A DNA stretch of 64,000 bases from Dactylellina haptotyla (Eukaryota > Ascomycota > Orbiliomycetes > Orbiliales > Orbiliaceae): contig CM062380.1 of assembly GCA_031310005.1 (NCBI GenBank), forward strand, positions 4,402,001-4,466,000, written 5' to 3'. Below, piece after piece: positions 11,174-22,698 of this stretch. The notes below the pieces were generated by a model. It was not told the DNA's origin, made no database searches, and saw nothing but the letters and a program-made list of their open reading frames with translations. The position numbers were made by a program, and so were the translations under genes. Each line of letters begins with the position of its first letter. The first letter of the stretch is position 1.

Positions 11174-12306
11174 GGCAAAGTACCCATCTGCAAAGCTAAG
11201 TTAGGATGACGGAAGTAAGGAGGACTATCGGTCCAGGCTGTGTTAGGCGTATACGCGTAACTGCAAATGATGAATAACACAAAAATCTGGCGGGGCGGGT
11301 AACGAGACTATAGTTGGTTGACATCTTGCAGTCTCGAACCCAAACCAAAACACAACGGAGATTTTGTTCGGTCGGCACCACAACTTTTTCTAGGTACAAG
11401 ACTGGAGATCTTGGACCCTCAAAGTTCTGAAGCGCATATTCAGCAATGATTTTAGTCCAGATCGCGACATGTTAACATAAATTTGTTTATAGAATGGCAA
11501 CCACAGCACGCTTCGTTTGTGGCAACGCAACATCCGGTTCGAAGCCTGGGTATTCCCCAGTCTGGATACAAGGCTGTGGGTACCCAGCGGTCACGAGATT
11601 GGGCATCTAGCCTTTGATAAAGACAAGATAGCTGCCTCCTCTGCACTGGAGTAAGCTGCGGAACCCCGACCGAAAGGCTGCTCAGTTAAAATTCCCTCCA
11701 GTAACCTACCCCGCTGTTCTCAACTCCCACCCCGCAGTAATCCAATAGCCATAACTTAAGCAATTGTTAATTGAATCTTGTTTTCTTCTTCCTTTTTCTA
11801 GTAGAACTTCAAATGATATCATCTAAAAGATTGCACCACCATCTATATTCTTTCTAAAGCCTTTACATGATTTATACTCTCAAGTTTTATACATCAGACT
11901 GGTACTGGCCACGGGGGTACTGGATTTGTTATTCGTAAATGGTACGTGATTTTCTATTGGACCTGGTAGTGAGAACTAGACTCTCGCACGGATACGTGCT
12001 AGTAAGTTGATTATTTTCCTTGCGCGTGGCCGTGGTGATATTGGGTGCTGAGTTAATGGAAACGATGTAAATTAGTGAATGTGATTGGTCTCTAAATCAC
12101 TAGCTTTGAATTGTAGAGACTCTTCTGATCAGACAGCCTACGCTAGTTAGTGCGCAATCTACCAAGCGTTTATAAAAACTTTGTGGCTAGTTATCGCTTA
12201 ATTTGGTCGAGTGTGCCTAAAATTTATTCGAAACTTGAAATCGTTGAAACTATAGGTTACAGAACGAGCGTAATTTTCAAAGAAACCCTGACGCATGCTA
12301 CGTTAT
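11174..12306. other. Intergenic, no supported gene
   Basis: Upstream region of the dead transcription factor and 3' flank of the lectin gene. Nothing coding is convincing on either strand. Confidence 0.45.
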
Positions 12307-13356
12307 TTATTTTTTAGCGGCATCTATCGCTTTTTTAATCGATTGAACGTCAGTCACATTATCAACCGCATCCGTTTGGGGCAGGGCATGTTCCGACCAA
12401 GTCCCCTTATCCCGAATAAAGTGATAAAAGTCCCTCCCATTCGTCATGAACATGTGCATGTGATCAGGCTCCCCATCCAGCGGATCGTTGATAACTGCGA
12501 ACGGGTGAATCCGATCGAATTCTGGGGTTATCTTTTGCTTTCCAGCCTCCCAAGTTTTTCCGATTCTAAATCGTTCCATGACCCCACTCTCTTCTTCGTT
12601 CACAAAGAAGAAGAAAGTCCTCGGGTTGTCGGTATCGATTCTAGTGGCCACGCAATCGATACTATTGTTGAGTGGACTGAACTTAAAATCAGGAACGTTT
12701 TGATTTGCCCCCCAGCTTCCACTCCAGGTATGCTCGTAGAGCTTTTCGAACCAGTCGAGCCCGAAGATACGCATGTCCGGAGTGGTATTAGACCACGGGC
12801 GGAGATTAAGGCAGACTAGTCTGCAGTACGCTTCGACGAATACGTGGTCACGAACCAGTTGCCCCTGTGTCCATTCCTTTTTACCACCAACTCCCCAATT
12901 GTATTCTCTCAACTTTTTATTTGCATTAACAAAATAAATCCTACATATTTGAATTTTTACGCGTATTAATAAGTAGAAATTAAATTAAGAAGGCAGAAAG
13001 CTCATATCTGCAGAAGGGGGGTATTCTGACCTTATGTTTGGTATGTCATCCCTCTTGAAGCAAGTCGCGGTCATACTCCCAAATTTGTGAAGAGTGAGTT
13101 TAGCGTCACCAAGAGGACCAGCCTTTGGACTTTCGCCCACATTAAAGTATATTTCCTGAATCGTAAGGTTCTTGTCCGCGTAATATATTCTGATTTTATG
13201 GCCGACGTCATCCGTCCAAGAGACTACTATGACGGGAGTTCGGAGTAATACGTTATCACCTGCAACGACGACGCCGTAGGCAACAAACTTCTTCGTAGTT
13301 TTATTAAAGTCCAGGTAGGCGATGGAACAGTCATCTGGATTTTGATAGAAAACCCT
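12307..13356 (-). CDS. Fungal fucose-specific lectin-like beta-propeller (5' exon not located)
   Basis: Two exons are clear. The first (13356-13031) reads RVFYQNPDDCSIAYLDFN, then WTDDVGHKIRIYYADKNLTIQEIY. The second (12940-12307) starts IYFVNANKKLREYNWG and later reads DMRIFGLDWFEKLYEHTW. The repeated pattern 'aromatic-IRIYY ... IQE' every 45-60 residues is the blade repeat of Aleuria-type fucose lectins (PF07938), which bind fucosylated glycans through six-bladed propellers. The intron between them (GTCAGA donor, ATGTAG acceptor) keeps phase 2. The 319 residues seen nearly equal the family's usual length (about 310-340), so only a short first exon is missing; an acceptor-like CTATAG precedes 13356, but no start was fixed. 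No signal peptide is visible, as in known family members. Possible role in recognition of, or defence against, other organisms. Confidence 0.65.
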
Positions 13357-15584
13357 CTATAGATATCACAGTCAATTCGCATTGATTTCTTTGATTCATA
13401 TTTGTATACAGAGATACTGTCCAGACTTAGACGATGATGAGACGTGTATAACTCAACATAATCTCGTTGTTGTATACGCAAGCGTCAACGCTTTTAAACC
13501 CCCAACGAGTCCTATCTTTGCGTGCCATATTTTACAAATATGGTGGATATAAAGACGGTAAAGAGAGTATGTCTCGATTCTAAGATTCAAAAACTGTTAC
13601 GGATACTGGCTTTAGAGGTTTGAAGGTATAATTACTACACAGAAAGTGGGAGTTTACTGGTATCCCTCTTTATAAGCTCGCGAGTGCGAAGAAATCAAGA
13701 CTTAGAGGATCTCGGTATTGAAAACAAAGAGCTCGATTGTGAATTCTGTGCTTAAGATACTGAGGCTCAGCAAGCCTAGTTTAGAGAGCCTGCTTCCAAA
13801 CTAGCGGTGAACGAAGATTCCAAAGCTAAGGGTATAACTTCCAGTTCCGGGTTAGATATACTGTAAATCAATACCCTTTGTAGATTTCCTACATATCATC
13901 TTCGTCGTAGAGTATACTATATAATATGGAGTTGAAGGACCCACATAATATCACGTATCTTTCCTCGGTAGTAATTACACCGACTTGCAGGAATAGCAGA
14001 AGGCCAGGTTTTTAGAAAAAGCTGTTATTATCAAAATAGCAGCCTAATAGAACTTTATATCTGGCTACATCGCTCGCAATGTCGTAAAGGGGGTTGATTT
14101 TTGAACGCCTATTATAAATATATTATGCCATTAGCGCTGTTGCGATGCGGGGCTAAATTATTGATAATATAACGCGCGATTATATCTTTACATCTATCCG
14201 GCCTATGTTAGCGGGCCCCGCTCTCAATGGGTAGCTTCAGGGTGTGGGTATACTTTTCTGGCGGTTTAAGCGGCTCTAGGAATAATGTTGTACGTCAGCA
14301 CTCTCTGGCAGATATAGATATGCAAATAAGGAATCCTATATTTAAGCGTAAATGGCTAGCTCGCCAGAATGTTGTTGAAACGGCCCGCTGTACCTTATAG
14401 GTCTAGTTGTCATCCGTGGCGGTTGTGATACGAGCTGTTATAGTATCAATCTCTTATTTTATACGTACCATACAATCAAAAGGTCACCCGTCCACCATAT
14501 AGTCGAGTAGTGGGTCTATCTTATATGATATATTTTATGAGACCCAGCAGATGAAAGTTATGATAGATTCAATTGGGCGAATTCGAAAATATCCACCTAA
14601 ATGAGTTATTTAAATATATACACTAACTAGGTCGATCTAACTAAGCACATTCTATAATAAGAATCTCCACATGAAGTAGCTTAGTAGAGATGGCAAAACC
14701 CTGGTCTGCGTAGTTTAAGGTGGTGTTTTCCGAGTTGTGAGTGGCCTCGTGAAGCGCCAAGTCGTGCCAAGTTAAGCGCCAAGTCAAATGCTGGTCTTGG
14801 GCTCCCGTTTCATTACCGTGTAGAGAGAGCTATGGAGATAGCAGCGCTGGTTGATTTTGCCCTGAAATTGGCTAGAATCTATATCAAGAAATGTAAATAG
14901 CAGTTTAGAATCAAGGAATATAGGTAAGAATACTAGAAGGCGGTTCTATAGTATTTATGCATAACGGAGTTTGCTTTCGGAACTCCAAGTATGTATATTA
15001 GACGATATTTCTCATGAATTTAGAGCCGTGGCGTGAGGATTGCGATTATACTTAGCCAATTAAATTTTCGGAAACTGGCGAGTTGACTTATTTTAAACAG
15101 ATCCGGTAATCAAATGAGCGTGACAGTCGCATATAGAACCCTATCACGGACGGATTTCTAAAGGCTAAGTATCCACTTTAAAGTACGCGGGCATTTCTGC
15201 AACTTGCCGATCGGAACAGTTAAAGGAATTCCCGACCGATTACACGGTCAAGGTAGTATACCCTTGACTTAATGGGAGTACTTGACTTTTCTGGGTATTG
15301 GAAACTTAGACCGAACAGGTAGTTACGTTACTATGATTTGGGAACAGATATCGACGCACCTAACAGAAACGTTATCCGTTTTTGAATGTTCATATTCTCT
15401 TAGCTACTCTACAAATAGAACTGCCAGTCACCAGATCTTGCAACAGTCAGTATGTAACATCTTGGTTGGTCAGATTCGCTTATTATCATTCACTCGATTA
15501 AGAACACAAACTCAAGTTAACTTGTACAAATCTTCACGTACACGAAATCAGTAGTAATTTCACAATAACTATTCAAAAATAAAT
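13357..15584. other. Decayed DNA, possible copia-type retroelement relic
   Basis: No intact gene. The plus-strand frame around 14365-14520 reads NVVETARCTL followed by VIRAVIVSISYFI, reminiscent of the integrase end of copia polyproteins (NGVVERANRT...AVYLINRSP), full of stops. The block 15282-15560 ends with copia-LTR-like text. This is a weak resemblance seen by eye, without defined ends. Confidence 0.25.
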
Positions 15585-17167
15585 ATGTCAGGTATGTGAC
15601 CGGTCGGTGGCCGGAGGCCCATCCATATCCAATACGCCATTGCGTTTTGCACAGATTGTTGCAAACAAATGATTAACGAGCCGCGGCCTTGATTTCCCGG
15701 GTAACTATTCCGGTAGGGTCATCAAATCCTGGGGTGCCTTTTGGCTCTCGAGTCATCAGCTGGCGGATAAGGCTCGAAGATAAGCTACTAGAAGCTACCG
15801 TTACAGATGCCGATAATCCTGGGTGCATCTTGACCGTAAAGCCCCTTGTGGATATCAACGCCCACGTGGGGTATGATTGGGACACTGGAGATTTTAATGT
15901 ATATAGTGGTAGTGGTTGTTTAAGCGATGCCGGTACTATTGGTGCTGGGCCGAGAAAATCGACTATGAGATTAAGCTACGGTGGTGTAGACAAGATTCTC
16001 GAGTTGGATAACATCATCCGGTTTTTCGGGAACGACATGATGTATGTCAAGCCGTAAGTTGACCCCAACCCCAAATACCTCCCAACCACTTTTATAGAGA
16101 TATATATATTTATTATATTCGACCTGCTAGAGGAGAAGATATACGTGACTCGGGTACCATTTTTTCCATCGATATCAGCAATAACTCCTGCATTTGGCAG
16201 GGACTACTGATCCAGAGGAATGGCACCATCGCGGAGAGTAAGATCGATCTCACAAATTTTGTGGCAGTAGCTACCAGCTACACATTGGACGAGACTGGCT
16301 ACATCTTAACGTTGGAAGGCACGTCCAGCGGCACAGTTGCTGTGGATCTTTCAAAGCACATAAAAAACAATGAAGGCGTTATCACCTACGAGGATCCGTA
16401 AGCTCACCTTTTCAAAGATTTTCAATCAAACTTCGGCTAACGTTGAAACGGTATCGGTATAGTAAGGATTCAGGATTCGAGCCTAATTCGTCCATAACAA
16501 AATTTGTTGAGGGATTGCCAGGCCTGGGATTTCTTGTTGTTGTTAAGGAGTTGTTTACTGGAGAATTCGTACGCACCATGCATCTCTATATTTACTCCGA
16601 GAGACTAATGTATCATTTTCGCCATAAATTATAGGAGGCGGCAAAACGCGCTTTCATAAAACAAGGCTACGCCTGCATGGTATTTGCAACTGTGGTAATA
16701 GCTGGTGCTGCCGGTGCAACCCCCGCCGGCCTAGCCCTAGCTGCAGGACTAGCAGTTGAAGTTGGCCTGAAGCTGAGAGACTACGCTGCAAAGACTATCC
16801 TTAAACCCGAGGACTTCCAGAATCACCTGCCTCCTGCCGGGTTTAGCGACCTATTGACGGAAGTATTTGCGACTATCTTTGGCAGCAAGCTTAGTCTAGG
16901 TCTTTCCAACGCCCTCAAAAAAGGCGTAGAAAGACAAATAGCAGGGGCAGGAGCGGATGCGGTTGTAGCGAAGGTTAACGGCCACCTAGCCAGTGCGCAG
17001 CTGGACGGCGTCTCTGTGGAGCTTTTTAACAAGTCAGCACCAATTCCTTTCCTTTCTCTAACTTATCGTCAATATCTCGATAGGCTGATAATTTCCTTCT
17101 TGTTTATAGTACGAAGGATGATCTCAAAAAGAGACTGTTTAGAAAGGGATTTGATCTTCCAAGTTGA
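15585..17167 (+). CDS. Cyanovirin-N-homology-like lectin with hydrophobic C-terminal region, 402 aa
   Basis: Six exons with consistent phase: 15585-15591 (ATG TCA G), 15681-16053, 16131-16397, 16463-16568, 16635-17032, 17110-17167. Introns have GTATGT, GTAAGT or GTAAGC-type donors; the gene is uninterrupted. The first 210 residues show repeats ending in 'DINxHVGYDxxxGDFNVY', 'LELDNIIRFFGNDMMYV', 'SKIDLTNFV' and 'VDLSKHIKNNEGVITYED', resembling the ID/LN-x-(x)-IGN-x-x-G ends of CVNH sugar-binding repeats, with NNSCIWQG resembling a repeat start. A 'VEGLPGLGF' segment follows, then a long Ala/Gly/Val-rich hydrophobic stretch (about residues 265-300) and a charged end, DDLKKRLFRKGFDLPS. The combination recalls fungal CVNH proteins fused to a glycine-rich hydrophobic domain. 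Binding to mannose-type glycans is inferred only. It could be an unrelated beta-sandwich protein. Confidence 0.6.
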
Positions 17168-17501
17168 TGCGGTCCAACGTTCCTTGAGTAACGACCTAGA
17201 GGGAGATAATTCAGGCAAATTTAGAAATAAACATATCAGAATAACATATTGAACAACCATCCATAATTAACTACATATGATGGAGCTGGGCGCCAGCTCT
17301 ACTGGCATTTGCATCTGTATTAAACCCTGGAATTCACGAGAATATAGAAGAAAGGACCAATAGAATTTACCGTTTAAGATTTCAACTAAATTTACGGCTG
17401 GGAACTGTATCCCCTAGCCTGAAGAAGCACGCAAATATGTCCGCCTAGGATGCATTACCTCCCAAATTTCTCCAGGTACTCTTTAGTTTATTAATTTTCA
17501 G
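17168..17501. other. Intergenic between convergent genes
   Basis: Three-prime flank of the CVNH-like gene and of the decayed minus-strand gene; no coding signal. Confidence 0.45.
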
Positions 17502-17955
17502 TTACAATGTTGCCTGGCTTCTTCCCCAAAACTCTATGTAGGCCGGCTCAACGTTCGACATATCGAAAATGGCATTCACAAGGGAGTTACTTTTAGTTTC
17601 GATCGTCCAAGCCGAGTAGGATCCGATCGGGGTGGTGGAGTTGGACCCGACAGCAACAGCCCCTGTACCATGATAGTCGCCTGAAACGCCTTGCAAACTC
17701 CATAAATTTGCTGTTATACAATCCTTAAACGTGTTGACTTTATTGCACCCGTATTGAAACTTAACTGTTACGGGATCATGGGTGAATTGGCAGCTTATAC
17801 CGTTTTCATCGTAGATGGTTTCGTTACCTTCTTGAGTTATAAGAACCGACAGTATTTGGTTCCTTTGGTGGCCGGGATTGCTGGTTAATGCAACACACTG
17901 TAGCTCCCGGAAGCCACAATCGGACTTGGGTAAGACAAATATTCGCCATGGAATT
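17502..17955 (-). pseudogene. 3' part of an unrecognised gene
   Basis: One frame is open from about 17955 to a stop at 17502 and looks coding throughout (WRIFVLPKSDCGFRELQC, then TIYDENGISCQFTHDPVTVK, then TSLVNAIFDMSNVEP-like text). Upstream, the same strand stays protein-like but in another frame (17885-18136, with LTIWFNKFYFIPDFDYKWRY), so either an intron or a frame break lies near 17960. Four Cys and N-glycosylation sites suggest a secreted or luminal domain. No family recognised. Confidence 0.35.
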
Positions 17956-18384
17956 TAGGTTTTGAATATCTCCATTTGTAATCGAAATCAGGAATGAAAT
18001 AGAATTTATTAAACCAGATGGTGAGGTTGTGTCGTGAAACTATTGAGACGATCGAAAACACTGTCAGACAAGGTGTAGAAAGGGCCGGCCACTGATTCTC
18101 ATATTTGTCCATCAGCGAGGACAAAGGAGGAATCATCGTCGTTAAATTGAGGCCTAGTCCCTAGAATCGATTTGCTCTAGACTCATAATTGAATTTTGGC
18201 ATGATTTGACAGCGAAGATCTTCCTTATTTTTCTCCAACAAAACAAAACGGTCGAAGTATCTGGATTAAGTGCGAGTAGTTATTCACTCCAAGTGCGATG
18301 CTCCTGCTTGTAGTAAGCTTGATCCTTAAGTTAATGGCTTGCAAGAAAGGTTGCAGCGAAGTGTTTTATAATGTTATGTATTTG

Positions 18385-18720
18385 TTACGCTTTAAAATTA
18401 GATTCGGTATAAGGTTTGAAGGCTTGATCGACCCTGGTAACATCGCTCGCTGGGATAGAGTTCGAGATTTGCTTAAGCAGACCTTGTTGGCAAGCTCGTT
18501 GGATGTTTTGTACACTATAGAGGTTATTTGTGATTATGCCGATTTTTTGATTTAAGATATTGGGAGCTAGTTGGATTAGTTGGGTAATGGTTTGAACTTG
18601 ATAATAGTCGGTGGGTAACAAGCCCCCAGCTCCCGATATCAATTGAACCCAGTCTTGCGCACTTTGCAAGCCTGTGCGTTGCTAATTCCAACTTGGCATT
18701 GCTGTTCTTTGAGAGTAAAT
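18385..18720 (-). pseudogene. Fragment of an unrecognised gene family, first copy
   Basis: A 94-codon frame reads QSAQDWVQLISGAGG, then LLPTDYYQVQTITQLIQLAP and NILNQKIGIITNNLYS. It may be the 5' part of the gene whose end lies at 17502-17955, but the linking sequence (18137-18384) is too decayed to splice. A second, more mutated copy of its first third is at 24477-24606, so this is a small repeated family within the window. Function unknown. Confidence 0.4.
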
Positions 18721-18794
18721 TACTCTTTATACTATCCCAGCATTAATTTCCCCATACTATCCCCAATTCTATAGTGGAATCGTCCCTCGAATAG

Positions 18795-18881
18795 AGGTAG
18801 AGTTTTTACTATTCTACTTCTGGCTTCCAACATTATTTTATTTTTTGGTATAGTTCGTCATATTGCTTGAGATTTGTTATA
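18795..18881 (-). repeat. Truncated LTR related to the 53-60 kb retrotransposon
   Basis: The tract ending TTTGGTATAGTTCGTCATAT and GCTTGAGATTTGTTATA closely matches the end of the LTR at 59357-59833 (TTGGTATAGTTCGTCATGTT, GTTTGAGCTTTGTTACA). Upstream similarity fades near 18795. It is a solo or truncated LTR of the same family. The strand follows the inferred minus orientation of the full element. Confidence 0.65.
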
Positions 18882-18954
18882 ATATATCACTCTATATAAA
18901 TTTATACTAATTATACGCAAAAATCGGCCTATAATAACAGTATAAATTTCAATA

Positions 18955-21134
18955 TTATTCGTGAGCATGATTACTTTTATCATGGACTAGCCACCATTGA
19001 TTGTTATTTGTGTTGGATATTCGCGTATGACTGTTGATGGTGTTGTCTTCATACTCAGTTGTAAGATGGTTTTGATCTTCGCATGGGCTTGAGTAGTTAT
19101 CGTGTTCGAAAGCCATTACGGTGAGCCCTCGCACGGTCATTCTGGATTGAACGTCACAGACACCATTGACTCTGATCCGTTCTAATGCCCAACAAAAAAA
19201 CCCGAAGCCTAGGAGCCAAGATAGTATACTGAGGATTACAAAAGACCATAGGATAATATATGGGACTCTCGTAGCAAGCTTTGGTATTCGCCGGACTTCG
19301 AGGATACTATTATATGCGGCAAATGAACCAGATCCAATGCTGAGTGCAACATGGCTAATGGCCTGAGCGAGTTCATTCTCGAATGCGTCAGAAGAACCCC
19401 TTAACAATGCTAACTCTGCTCTCTGAATTAAGTTTGATTCGCCGATCCTTAGTGCCATGGGCCCGCTCAAAATTGCCGCTACCTGGCCTGACCCAGGTGT
19501 ACTGCGCGAGATAGCACTTACGAAGCCATTACGGTAGCTATACGCAATATCTTCGAGTTTCGATGTGCATACAGCAACGAAAACTAGACCGTAGGTGGTT
19601 CTAACTATATTGTCTGGTACGTCTACCAAGTCGGAGTTGAGTAGCTGCCCAGCGATACTCAGAAAAATCGGGTTAATTTGCGCATTAATCCTTGCGCTCT
19701 CATCGCGTTTATCGGTTTTCTGGAAAGATATGTTCCAAGGTCTGACAGCTAAATCCCCATAGATGGCAGAGTTGGCATCAGATTCTGTGTTAAATATACT
19801 GCGACTTTTGCAATTATATCTAACTGCTTCCTCGATTTCTCTAATATTGCAATCTTTGGTTATCAGACGACAATCCGTTGATAAAGCATAAGTGTTAGCC
19901 TCGAAATCCATATTGTCGGGGATGTTCCCAGGCCCCAAAATTGCATATGTCCGGTCCGACCCGCTGATATTGCTCGTGTGCGTGAAGATTTTATGAAGCG
20001 TTGAGACATTATTAAGAGTCTCGAAGACCACACGAGGATTTGCTACCCAGGATCCAGCATGAGTTATAATTCTGCCCCCCCCTGCGATGGGCGTATAAGT
20101 ATAGTTGTACTCTAGAGAGCAAGGACGGGAGATAATCATAGCGGGGTCCCTCGAACGGGTTGGATCTGCCTCTTGGAAAGTTACGTTTGAATATCGAGAG
20201 ATGCATTCGCTGGAGAGGTTGCGCGAGAACCCAGGGTGCGATCCATAATTAAGCGAAGCTATTTCGTAGGGGATAGTTGAAAGCATTCTAGTGAATAACC
20301 CAGCAGTCACCACGACGCCAATACTAACCTATATTAGCACGATGTAATACAACTATCAAGTAGGGGGTCCTACGCTAGAATATTGACTCCGAGGAAAAGC
20401 CAAAAGATGCTTGTTAAGATGGGATCAAAATCTCTTCTCTGAGATGTGCCAGAAAAAGGAACTTCAATCTTCCAAACCTTCTTTTGATTTTTCCTCCACC
20501 CGCAAGTGCAGAAGTATTTGATACTATCCCATATACTTCCCCAGGCGCTTCCAGAGAGGATGCCTATTGCGAGTCCAACTTGCCAAGGAGTGAATTGCCT
20601 AGCAGGTATGTTGTTAAGTATGATCATCTGAGACGCAACTCTGTACGCATAGAAGGACATAGTAAATACTCCGGACGTCCGCACGACAGTGGAAGGGAAA
20701 AAAATTATGAAAGCCAAGATCGATTGCTCGAGGTCCACGAGATACGCTTGTCCGACCTCTGGAAAACCGGGCCTAAGGTTTTCAGGTAAAGAGGCGGGAT
20801 ACTGTGATTCCTCAAGCTTATACTTGAAAATATAACCGATAAGAAGGATAGCAGGAACCAGCTCTACTCCGGTTTTAAGCAAGAAAAGAAAGATTATAAA
20901 GCTGCGTTCAGTATTTTTAGATGCTCGAGGGATAGTGGTGACCTGGGCTCCTTCGGCAGCCGTCGAAGACTGGGTTATCTGTATAGCGGTAGAGGAATGT
21001 GGCACTAGGAGATGCTGTTGACTATTAGGGTGGGCTGCCGTGCTGGTTCCTACTGTGCTCGTGGTTCTCTCCGAGTTTACGCTCCCCATTTCTATCTCGT
21101 CCGGTGGGTATAGACGGGACGGATCACGAGACAT
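18955..21134 (-). CDS. Multi-pass membrane protein with large glycosylated ectodomain, 706 aa
   Basis: Two exons, 21134-20388 and 20328-18955, joined by a 59-bp intron (GTCAAT donor, GCTAATATAG branch/acceptor, phase 0); the frame is intact. The N-terminal 80 residues are Ser/Thr-rich and cytoplasmic-looking. Membrane segments: FIIFLFLLKTGVELVPAILL (about 93-117), ILAFIIFFPSTVVRTSG (about 150-170), a pair around the exon junction (WLFLGV then SIGVVVTAGLF), and a last one, YIILWSFVILSILSWLLGFG (about residues 625-650). Between the last two lies an ectodomain of some 360 residues with many N-x-S/T sites and several Cys. The C-terminus is hydrophilic and Asn-rich. The architecture resembles the DUF3433-type proteins of filamentous ascomycetes (compare 3820-6140) but signature residues are not evident. 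Function unknown; plasma-membrane surface protein inferred. Confidence 0.75.
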
Positions 21135-22009
21135 TGTGTGATGATATCAGTGTAGTCTTTTCGTCAGATGCTAGAACGAGACTAATATTGGCGACTGTAA
21201 GCATGGAAAGTTAGAATTCACGCCCTTCGCTAGATAGCGAGCGGACAGGCTCTTTTTAAATTCAGAGCCGCTGTGGCCTAAATCTTTCAAACAGAGTCGC
21301 TTTTCGGCCTCTGTTCAGTATTCGTTCTAGACCATGAGGTTTTATAGTCTGTGGGGGTCAATGTATATACGACCGTGCCGTTGCCACCCTTTTTATGTAC
21401 ACGTGCTGCTAGAATATAGATATGTTCGCCTTATATAAAGCCTTTTCCAGCTACGGCTGAGTTATTTTCGCAGCTTGGCAGCGCCTTCGTCGCCAGTTTT
21501 GCAAGTGGCAATTATCAGCCTTGATTCCTACATCTATTCCATTGCATGCTGTCAGCGGATTTGTCCGAAACACAACACAGTTTATGCGCTGGGTCTGCCG
21601 AGCCCATAGGCAATCTCTAGTATTTTAACGTACCACCGGTAACACTACCGGGTTCGTACCTCTTGCTCAAACACGAAATTGTCTTATAATAGCCAAGGAT
21701 ATGTCTCTTTTCGAGTTCGATCTACGTTGAGTTTAAATTACTAGGACTACTTCGACTGAAACTACAATTTAAGCGCCAAAATGTATATGAGGCGCCAGTA
21801 TCTTACATGTGCGCCATTTACCTTTACTTTCGGTCTCAAATTTCTAGACGCAGCGGTAGTGTCTTCTAGCGCGAGACACAAAACTTCGTCACTTAAAGTT
21901 TCTTGAGGCTCGGCCGTGGGCGATGCTAGTAGTGGTTCCTCCCCTCTGTTTATCGGGCCGACTACCGTTCTATGAGAAGGGCAGCTAATTTCTGCCCTGT
22001 TTCGTACCA
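21135..22009. other. Upstream region of the 706-aa membrane gene, no gene seen
   Basis: Promoter side of the minus-strand membrane-protein gene. A 97-codon frame at 21762-22055 runs into the dispersed repeat and is not supported. Confidence 0.4.
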
Positions 22010-22340
22010 TCTTAATATGGTTGGTTTGAACTGGTTTGTAATTCAAGTTGGCCAACTTTTATTATAAGGCCTAACGAAATATCAATTTTATATATTTTTA
22101 ATGCGAATTGTAATATAATTATGATGTATATGATGTATAATGTACAGGATAAGCTGTTAAATTTATAATTTAATTATGGTGTGTAAGATGGTGAAATGGA
22201 TTAGTAAATGATATGATTTTATGCCTGATGCGCTTTTAGTATTTTGCCAATATAGCGCACGGCTCCCTTTAGGTAATAGATAATGTATATTTAGCTGTGA
22301 GGATGAATACGAGCGCATCCTTGAAGGCCTAGGTAAGCAA
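22010..22340 (-). repeat. Dispersed repeat, RIP-mutated copy (inverted partner at 33860-34195)
   Basis: Reverse-complemented, this stretch aligns with 33860-34195 over most of its length: shared blocks include AGTTGGCCAACT, TTCGTTAGGCC, ACAATTCGC/ACAATTCAC, TATCTATTACCT and GAGCCGTGCG. Nearly all differences are C-to-T or G-to-A with this copy the AT-rich one, which is the RIP direction. Likely a solo LTR or non-autonomous element; termini not fixed. Confidence 0.7.
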
Positions 22341-22698
22341 GCTCTGGGGCTCTGGAATGGAATTGAATTGAAACCAGAACTTTGCATTTATATGTGACTC
22401 ATCCAAGTATTCAAACTTTCCGTCGGAAACAAGCTAAACCTAGTATCTCGAAGTCGTGGCAGTGCAATGAATACAATTGAACACAGCCACTATAAAGCCC
22501 AGACCTTCCGGATCAGGAAGCTTATTAACATATTACACCGACCGATCCGAGATGTATAAGTATCTATAAATCAAGTGTAGTATCAATCTCAGAGCCGATC
22601 AATAACCCGCTGAAGTATCCGTTTTCGAACTTTACAATTAAAGGTCACCAGTGTTAACGAAACAAGTTTTTGAAATTGTAGAAATTAAATACTCTGCA

